From assembly GCA_042408195.1 (NCBI GenBank), contig JBHOQL010000040.1, positions 7,075 to 71,074 on the forward strand: a stretch of DNA of 64,000 bases, in the 5' to 3' direction. The first letter of the stretch is position 1. The number at the start of each line of letters is the position of its first letter. Source of the DNA: SpSt-600 sp042408195. Its GTDB lineage: Bacteria > Chloroflexota > Anaerolineae > SpSt-600. Shown one piece after another: positions 59,274 through 64,000 of the stretch. A program made the position numbers and the translations under genes. A model generated the notes under the pieces. The model did no database searches. It had not been told where the DNA came from and worked only from the letters and a program-made list of their open reading frames with translations.

Positions 59274-60578
59274 TCACTTCTCCCTGACTTTTCTGACCCG
59301 CAACCTTACCCCTTCTCTGCCCACCACTTCAATGGCTTCACCCTTGAAAATAGGAGGCTCCATTGCTTCGGCCGTCCATTCTTCGCTTTTAACCAGAACC
59401 GTCCCTAAGGGGTTGAGATCTGAAGTAGCCCATCCCCTTGCCCCTATGACCACATCGAGACCGGTGAGAGTTTTACGGCGATGAGCTCTCCACACAGCGG
59501 AAGCGGCAAGGAGGAAAAAGGCCAAGAAGGAGGCCGTCATTAGGGCCACAAGCCACCATGAGACTCTGACCGAAGGCATTGCCGGGGAAGCAGTGGGCCA
59601 GGGGCTGAAGAGCAGTAAAGAGCCCAAAATGAAAGATATAGCTCCGCCGACGCTCAGGGCGAATCCTGTTACTTTCAAGTCCAGCAGGAAAAGGATTACG
59701 GCCAAAATAATCAAGGCAACGCCGCCCCAGTTCACCGGTAAGCTCCCTAAGGCAACAAAGGCCAAGATGAGGCAGATCACCCCTGTTATCCCCGGGATAA
59801 AGGTGCCAGGATTGTAGAACTCCGCAATTATGGCCAGGATCCCTAAAGATAGGAGTATGTAAGCTATGTCCGGATTGACAAGGGAATGAAGGAGATTATC
59901 AGTCCAACTCATCTTCACCCTTTCCACGGAGGCTTCCGCTGTGTTGAGAATGAGTTCTCTGCCCCGAACTTTCACTTTCCTCCCGTTTATGAGGTGGAGC
60001 AGCTCCTCAATATCCGTGGCGATGAGGTCTATCACCCCTTTCTCCAAAGCCTCCTGCGCCGTAATAGAGGAACTTTCCCGGACAGCCTGCTCGGCCCACT
60101 CGGCGTTGCGGCCTCTTTCTTGCGCAATGGCCCTTACGTAAGCAGCAACATCCTGGGTGATCTTTGTCTCCAGGGTTCCCGTAAGCGGCTCTCCTATGCC
60201 TACCGGATGGGCTGCTCCTATGTTGGTGCCCGGAGCCATGGCCGTAACATGGGCAGCCATAGCTATAAAGAGTCCTGCCGAGGCTGCCCTGGCCCCTTTG
60301 GGAGAAACGTAGACCACCACAGGGACCTCTGAATTCATTATGGTCTGCACGATCTCTCTCATGGCTGTATCGGTCCCGCCGGGGGTGTCCAGCTCAATAA
60401 CCAAACAATTGGCCCTTTCCCTTGTGGCCGTCTCAACAGCTTGGCGGACGTAGCGGGCCACAAACGGGTCTATTACCCCTTTCACGTTGGCCACGTAGAC
60501 CTTCTGGCCTGTGGCCTCAGCTGCTGTCAGTGCCAGAAGGGCCAATAGCAATGTTAGTGTCAGAAACTTTATCCTCAT
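59274..60578 (-). CDS. NfeD-type membrane serine protease (ClpP-class)
   Basis: The 434-residue protein has a signal peptide (1-25) and a ClpP/SppA-like serine protease domain. That domain has IELDTPGGTDTAMREIVQTIMNSEVPVVVYV and SPKGARAASAGLFIAMAAHVTAMAP, whose Ser in AASAG is the nucleophile. Four to five membrane helices (about 235-365) follow, then a C-terminal OB-fold NfeD domain (about 375-434, with GEAIEVVGREGVRLRVRKV). It belongs to the long NfeD group often paired with stomatin/SPFH proteins, and may cut membrane or stomatin-like substrates. The start MRIKFLT overlaps the lon 3' end by 62 bases; AGGAGA is upstream. Confidence 0.9.
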   Translation of the reverse strand: MRIKFLTLTLLLALLALTAAEATGQKVYVANVKGVIDPFVARYVRQAVETATRERANCLVIELDTPGGTDTAMREIVQTIMNSEVPVVVYVSPKGARAASAGLFIAMAAHVTAMAPGTNIGAAHPVGIGEPLTGTLETKITQDVAAYVRAIAQERGRNAEWAEQAVRESSSITAQEALEKGVIDLIATDIEELLHLINGRKVKVRGRELILNTAEASVERVKMSWTDNLLHSLVNPDIAYILLSLGILAIIAEFYNPGTFIPGITGVICLILAFVALGSLPVNWGGVALIILAVILFLLDLKVTGFALSVGGAISFILGSLLLFSPWPTASPAMPSVRVSWWLVALMTASFLAFFLLAASAVWRAHRRKTLTGLDVVIGARGWATSDLNPLGTVLVKSEEWTAEAMEPPIFKGEAIEVVGREGVRLRVRKVREK

Positions 60579-63024
60579 CGGCCCCTTTCTCCTCTCGCTT
60601 ATCAGCAAAAGCTATCTTGAAAACTTCATCCACACGCTCCACCAGCACAAAGTTCATTTCTTTCCGGATATCCTCTGGTATTTCGGCCAGATCGGGCTCG
60701 TTCCGCTTAGGCAGTATTACGGTTTTTATCCCCGCCCTGTGGGCTGCCAGCACTTTCTCTTTGATCCCTCCCACAGGCAGGACCTGCCCCCTCAGAGTTA
60801 TCTCTCCTGTCATAGCAATATCGGGGCGGACCGGGCGATTGGTAAGGAGAGAAACCAGGGCCACAGCCATGGTGATCCCTGCTGATGGGCCATCCTTAGG
60901 GATAGCCCCGGCGGGAACATGGAGGTGGATGTCGTGTTTCTCAAAGAAGTCGTCCTCCAGACCTAAATCGCTGGCTTTGGAGCGGACATAGCTTAAAGCT
61001 GCCTGAGCCGATTCTTTCATTACATCTCCAAGCTGTCCAGTCAGTATGAACCCCTTCTTCCCGGGCATTTTGGTAGCCTCTACGAATAGGATATCGCCCC
61101 CAGTAGGAGTCCAGGCCAACCCTGTAGCTACGCCAGGGATTTCGGTTCTCTCCATAACATCTGAGTAATACCTGGGCTTGCCCAGGTAATCCACCAGGTC
61201 TTTGACATCAACGTGGAAGGGCCCTTGTTCACCGGAGGCCACCTTAGTGGCTATCTTCCGGCAAATAGCACCGATTTCTCTTTCCAAGTTGCGGACCCCG
61301 GCTTCCCGGGTGTATTCCCTGATTATCTTGCGGATGGCCTCATCGGATATAGTAACTTCACCCTGGTGGAGGCCGTTCTCCCTCAATTGCCTCGGCAAGA
61401 GGTATTTCTTGGCGATGTGAAGCTTTTCCTCTTCAGTGTAACCGGAGAGATGGAGCACCTCCATCCTGTCCAGGAGAGCTGGAGGTATTGTGTCAATCAC
61501 ATTGGCAGTAGTGATGAACATAACCTGGGAGAGGTCAAAGGGCACATCCAGGTAATGATCCCTGAACTCCCTGTTCTGCTCGGGGTCGAGGACTTCCAGG
61601 AGAGCAGCGGCAGGGTCGCCTCTGAAGTCAAGACCGATCTTATCCACCTCATCCAGCATGAAGACAGGGTTTTTGGTTCCCACCCTTCGGATGGCCTGAA
61701 TTATGCGGCCGGGGAGGGCACCGACATAGGTTCGGCGGTGGCCCCTTATCTCAGCTTCGTCTCGAACTCCTCCCAAGCTTATGCGGATAAACTTACGGCC
61801 AAGGGCCCGAGCTATGGACTGGCCAAGAGAGGTTTTGCCCGTCCCTGGAGGCCCTACGAAGCACAGGATTACTCCTTCCCTTTCTCTACGGATATAGTCG
61901 GTGAGTTGGGCTTCTTCTGCCTCCCTCTCCTCTTTCCTCTCTCGTTTCAGCTTACGGACAGCAAGGTATTCCAGGATGCGCTCTTTGACTTTTTCCAGGT
62001 TGTAGTGGTCTTCGTCCAGGATACGCCTCGCTCGTTCTATGTCTAGGTTATCTTCCGTGGCTACATTCCAGGGGAGGCTGGTTAGCCAGTCCAGGTAAGT
62101 TTTGATAACGGAGTATTCGGCAGCATGAGGTGGCATTTTGCGAAGACGCTCCAGTTCCCTCCTCGCCTCTTTCTCGGCTTCCTCCGGCATCCCAGCCTTG
62201 GCTATTTTCTCTTCCAGCTCTTTTATCTCAAGGGCCTGCTCATCCTCTTCGCCCAGTTCCTTTTTTATAGCCTTAAGTTGCTCTCTTAGGAAGAATTCCC
62301 GCTGGAGCTTTTCCATCTCCGCCTGAGCCTGGCTCTGGATCTTGCGCCCCAGCTCCAGCACCTCCAGCTCTCTGGTGAGAATGGTGTTGAGTTTGTGGAG
62401 TTTATCGCGGACATGGTCCAGTTCCAGTAATTCCTGAGCCTCTCTGATGTCCATCCTCACGCTCGTAGCTATTAAGTAAACAAGCTGCCTTGGGTCATCC
62501 ACGTTAAGGACTGCAGCCATGAGCTCTTCAGGGAGATGGGGAGCAAGGGATACCAGGCGACGGAACAGCTCCACGCAGTTACGCATCAAGGCTTCAACTT
62601 CAAGGGTTTTCTCCACAATTTCAGGGGCAGGCTTGACCTTGGCTTTAAGATATGGGACCTCTTGGGTGAACTCTTCGATCCGGAACCTTTCCACACCCTG
62701 AACTATTAGGCGCAAGGTACCATCAGGGGCTTTGAAAAGCCGGTGGATTACAGCTGCAGTGCCGGTCCAGAAGACATCGTTGGGACCTGGCTCTGGGATC
62801 TCCGCATCCTTAGCAGCCACAAGGCCTATCAACTTGTTGCCTACGACAGCATCATCCACAAGCCTTATGGATCTTGGTTGGCCCACACTGAGGGGGAAAA
62901 CAGTCAATGGGTAAGCGACCACCTTCCGCAAGGGCAGGATTGACATTTCGCTGGGTATTTCAGCCACGCTCTGCACCTCCATTTTCTGCTCCGGAGACTC
63001 TTCTTTCTTGAATAAAAAGGCCAT
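60517..63024 (-). CDS. lon: ATP-dependent Lon protease
   Basis: Hexameric AAA+ serine protease that degrades misfolded and regulatory proteins. The 835-residue protein has an N-terminal LON substrate-binding domain (about 28-215), a coiled coil, AAA+ motifs GPPGTGKTSLGQSIA, KNPVFMLDEVDKIG and an arginine finger region, and a protease domain with the catalytic dyad Ser714 (PKDGPSAGI) and Lys757 (GGIKEK). The last 25 residues, after FADK, form a charged, disordered tail (REEKGADEDKVSDTN) not found in most Lons; it covers the start of nfeD. It lies 12 bases after the hsp20 stop. Confidence 0.96.
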   Translation of the reverse strand: MAFLFKKEESPEQKMEVQSVAEIPSEMSILPLRKVVAYPLTVFPLSVGQPRSIRLVDDAVVGNKLIGLVAAKDAEIPEPGPNDVFWTGTAAVIHRLFKAPDGTLRLIVQGVERFRIEEFTQEVPYLKAKVKPAPEIVEKTLEVEALMRNCVELFRRLVSLAPHLPEELMAAVLNVDDPRQLVYLIATSVRMDIREAQELLELDHVRDKLHKLNTILTRELEVLELGRKIQSQAQAEMEKLQREFFLREQLKAIKKELGEEDEQALEIKELEEKIAKAGMPEEAEKEARRELERLRKMPPHAAEYSVIKTYLDWLTSLPWNVATEDNLDIERARRILDEDHYNLEKVKERILEYLAVRKLKRERKEEREAEEAQLTDYIRREREGVILCFVGPPGTGKTSLGQSIARALGRKFIRISLGGVRDEAEIRGHRRTYVGALPGRIIQAIRRVGTKNPVFMLDEVDKIGLDFRGDPAAALLEVLDPEQNREFRDHYLDVPFDLSQVMFITTANVIDTIPPALLDRMEVLHLSGYTEEEKLHIAKKYLLPRQLRENGLHQGEVTISDEAIRKIIREYTREAGVRNLEREIGAICRKIATKVASGEQGPFHVDVKDLVDYLGKPRYYSDVMERTEIPGVATGLAWTPTGGDILFVEATKMPGKKGFILTGQLGDVMKESAQAALSYVRSKASDLGLEDDFFEKHDIHLHVPAGAIPKDGPSAGITMAVALVSLLTNRPVRPDIAMTGEITLRGQVLPVGGIKEKVLAAHRAGIKTVILPKRNEPDLAEIPEDIRKEMNFVLVERVDEVFKIAFADKREEKGADEDKVSDTNIAIGPSGTDSS

Positions 63025-63036
63025 TCTCCCACCTCC

Positions 63037-63459
63037 TTATTTACCAGGCAAAAGCTCAATTGTCTCTTGGGGCTTGAGTTTAACCGCTTTAGCCTTTGGA
63101 ATCAGGACCTTGAGGAAGCCATCCTCGTAGACAGCCTCGATTCTGTCCTCCTCGATGGGTCCTGGTATGTAAACCTGGGTTTCAAAGCGACCGTAGAGGA
63201 TTTCCATTTGCTGGTAAGCCAGCTTCTCAACCGGGTCCACCCGAACCCCGGATATGGTCAGGGTACGCGAAGAGAAAGAAATTTCAAAGTCTTCGGGCTT
63301 CATCCCGGCCACTTCCACCTTTACCACAATGTGGGAATTGGTTTCGTAGACATCGGTGGGTGGCTTCCAGACCCGCCGGGCGCGTGGGAGGGGATTTATA
63401 GTACCCTCAAAGAATTCCACCCGCCACCCGTAAATTCCTCCCATCCAGTCTTTAGCCAT
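63037..63459 (-). CDS. Hsp20-family small heat shock protein
   Basis: ATP-independent holdase chaperone. The 140-residue protein has the alpha-crystallin domain (about 30-130) with HIVVKVEVAGMKPEDFEISFSSRTLTISG and a VYEDGFLKVLIPKAK strand; an I-x-I/V-like terminal patch is not clear. The start MAKDWMGG (63459) has GAGGGGG upstream; a TTG nine codons earlier is also possible. It leads the stress-and-repair transcript with lon next, a common pairing for heat-shock control. I see no CIRCE or HspR box. Confidence 0.9.
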   Translation of the reverse strand: MAKDWMGGIYGWRVEFFEGTINPLPRARRVWKPPTDVYETNSHIVVKVEVAGMKPEDFEISFSSRTLTISGVRVDPVEKLAYQQMEILYGRFETQVYIPGPIEEDRIEAVYEDGFLKVLIPKAKAVKLKPQETIELLPGK

Positions 63460-63492
63460 CTCAACCCCCTCGCCTTTGGACTCCAATTTTGA

Positions 63493-63521
63493 ATTTTACC
63501 ACACGAAGATTTGGATTACAA
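63493..63521 (-). promoter_or_regulatory. Sigma-70-type promoter of the hsp20-lon-nfeD-mfd-pst operon
   Basis: On the minus strand: TTGTAA (63516-63521), a 17-base spacer and TAAAAT (63493-63498), about 35 bases before the hsp20 ATG. It may drive the whole 11.8 kb down to the methyltransferase, as gaps between genes are at most 18 bases. Confidence 0.6.
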
Positions 63522-63724
63522 GCTTTTGTCTTCGAAAAACTGGATGAAAAGCGAGCCATCATTCTCAATCCACCCTTGAGCGGGCCCTCCAGCCAAAGCA
63601 CATGCTGCCGAGGCGAGTCTGAAAACCAGGGAAAGGAGGCAGAGCCCCTCCAACGCGGGGAAAGGTCCATCCGGGCATTAGACCTAAAACAGGTTAGCTA
63701 TCTCTCAAATAACTCCTGTCGAGC

Positions 63725-63753
63725 TTGACATAGTTCGCTTTCTCAAGCATAAT
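63725..63753 (+). promoter_or_regulatory. Promoter of the Rrf2-type regulator, with a possible operator
   Basis: TTGACA (63725-63730), a 17-base spacer and CATAAT (63748-63753). An inverted repeat GCTTGA-N14-TCAAGC (63723-63748) overlaps the -35 and abuts the -10, suggesting autoregulation; this is inference. Confidence 0.6.
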
Positions 63754-63785
63754 GTCATACACTAAGTAACATTAGGAGGCCTGAA

Positions 63786-64000
63786 ATGATGGTGAACCGT
63801 GAGACCGATTACGCTATAAGAGCTATTCTATTCCTTGCCACAAAACCCGAAGGCACAAGGGTTAGCGCAAAGCAACTAGCTGAGGAAAGGGTTATTCCCA
63901 AAGCTCTAACCCGGCGCATCCTCTCTAGGCTCGTAAAGGCCGGCCTCCTGAAAAGCGTCAGGGGATTGAGAGGAGGGGTCTCTTTAGCCAGACCCCCTTC
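63786..64000 (+). CDS. Rrf2-family transcriptional regulator, partial
   Basis: Only the first 71 codons are visible. They read as a winged helix-turn-helix typical of Rrf2 proteins: ETDYAIRAILFLA, QLAEERVIPKALTRRILSRLVKAGLL and the wing SVRGLRGGVSLA. Family members sense iron-sulfur clusters, nitric oxide or cysteine. The Fe-S cysteines lie beyond this fragment, so the signal is unknown. AGGAGG lies six bases before the first ATG; a second ATG directly follows. The promoter at 63725-63753 sits about 35 bases upstream. Confidence 0.85.
   Translation, partial: MMVNRETDYAIRAILFLATKPEGTRVSAKQLAEERVIPKALTRRILSRLVKAGLLKSVRGLRGGVSLARPP

Larger units (their letters stand above)
63460..63785. other. 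Intergenic region with back-to-back promoters
   Basis: 326 bases without a gene between hsp20 and the Rrf2-type gene. It carries a minus promoter at its left end and a plus promoter at its right end. The middle (about 63540-63690) shows no open reading frame, tRNA or CIRCE/HspR-like repeat that I can support. Confidence 0.6.

Overview
The window is ordinary chromosomal bacterial DNA: about 57 protein genes, almost no intergenic space, moderate GC content, and many TTG or GTG starts. I see no rRNA, tRNA, CRISPR array, insertion sequence or prophage. The gene set fits a Chloroflexota-type bacterium (Anaerolineae-like), possibly thermophilic, with moderate confidence. The reasons are Pro-Thr-rich linkers in otherwise unrelated surface proteins, a large secreted subtilase ending in an FLPIVLKGY-like tail, the Asp23/FakA/DegV/RecG/CoaD gene run, a short IF2, a non-canonical EF-G paralogue and a CBS-DRTGG pyrophosphatase. 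No marker in the window proves the taxonomy.

Layout. Positions 1-6776 (minus) hold an EF-G-like gene followed by a hypothetical protein, a SRPBCC protein, a lipoprotein, an SPFH/zinc-ribbon protein, RNase PH, MoaC and a MoaD cut by the window edge. A divergent promoter region (6777-7073) then starts the classic translation operon nusA-ylxR-infB-rbfA-nrnA-truB-ribF (plus, to 14207); here ribF is fused in frame to an archease domain. A CBS-type family II pyrophosphatase converges on it. Next come ydjC, an AAC(3)-like gene and a gamma carbonic anhydrase (plus, 15976-18191), then a ZnuABC-type metal importer with an MFS gene (minus, 18161-21920) and an M23 peptidase (plus).

From 32812 back to 23045 (minus) eight tightly packed genes appear to share one promoter: a small membrane protein, a GH3/NagZ-like protein with altered catalytic motifs, a seven-helix membrane protein with GAF and HTH domains, an S1-domain protein, FtsK/SpoIIIE, IF-1, a glycoside hydrolase and a solute-binding protein. 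A 1406-residue subtilase (minus, 32885-37105) lies back to back with the plus-strand run asp23-fakA-degV-recG-coaD-coiled-coil protein (37493-43717). Then follow a histidine kinase/P-loop kinase/lipid kinase group (minus, 43745-46851), an adenylate cyclase plus truD (plus), apt (minus) and a lone solute-binding lipoprotein (plus).

The right end is a long minus-strand operon, hsp20-lon-nfeD-mfd-pstC-pstA-pstB-phoU-methyltransferase (63459 to 51636), with an Rrf2-type regulator starting at the right edge.

The functional themes are translation and ribosome maturation, RNA processing, protein quality control, envelope and peptidoglycan work, phosphate and metal uptake, and lipid phosphorylation. 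Nearly all recognisable promoters are sigma-70-like with 17-base spacers. The most unusual items are the RibF-archease fusion, the membrane-embedded GAF-HTH regulator beside an apparently catalytically altered GH3 protein, the duplicated amidotransferase-like domains in the subtilase, and a palindrome set inside the adenylate cyclase promoter.
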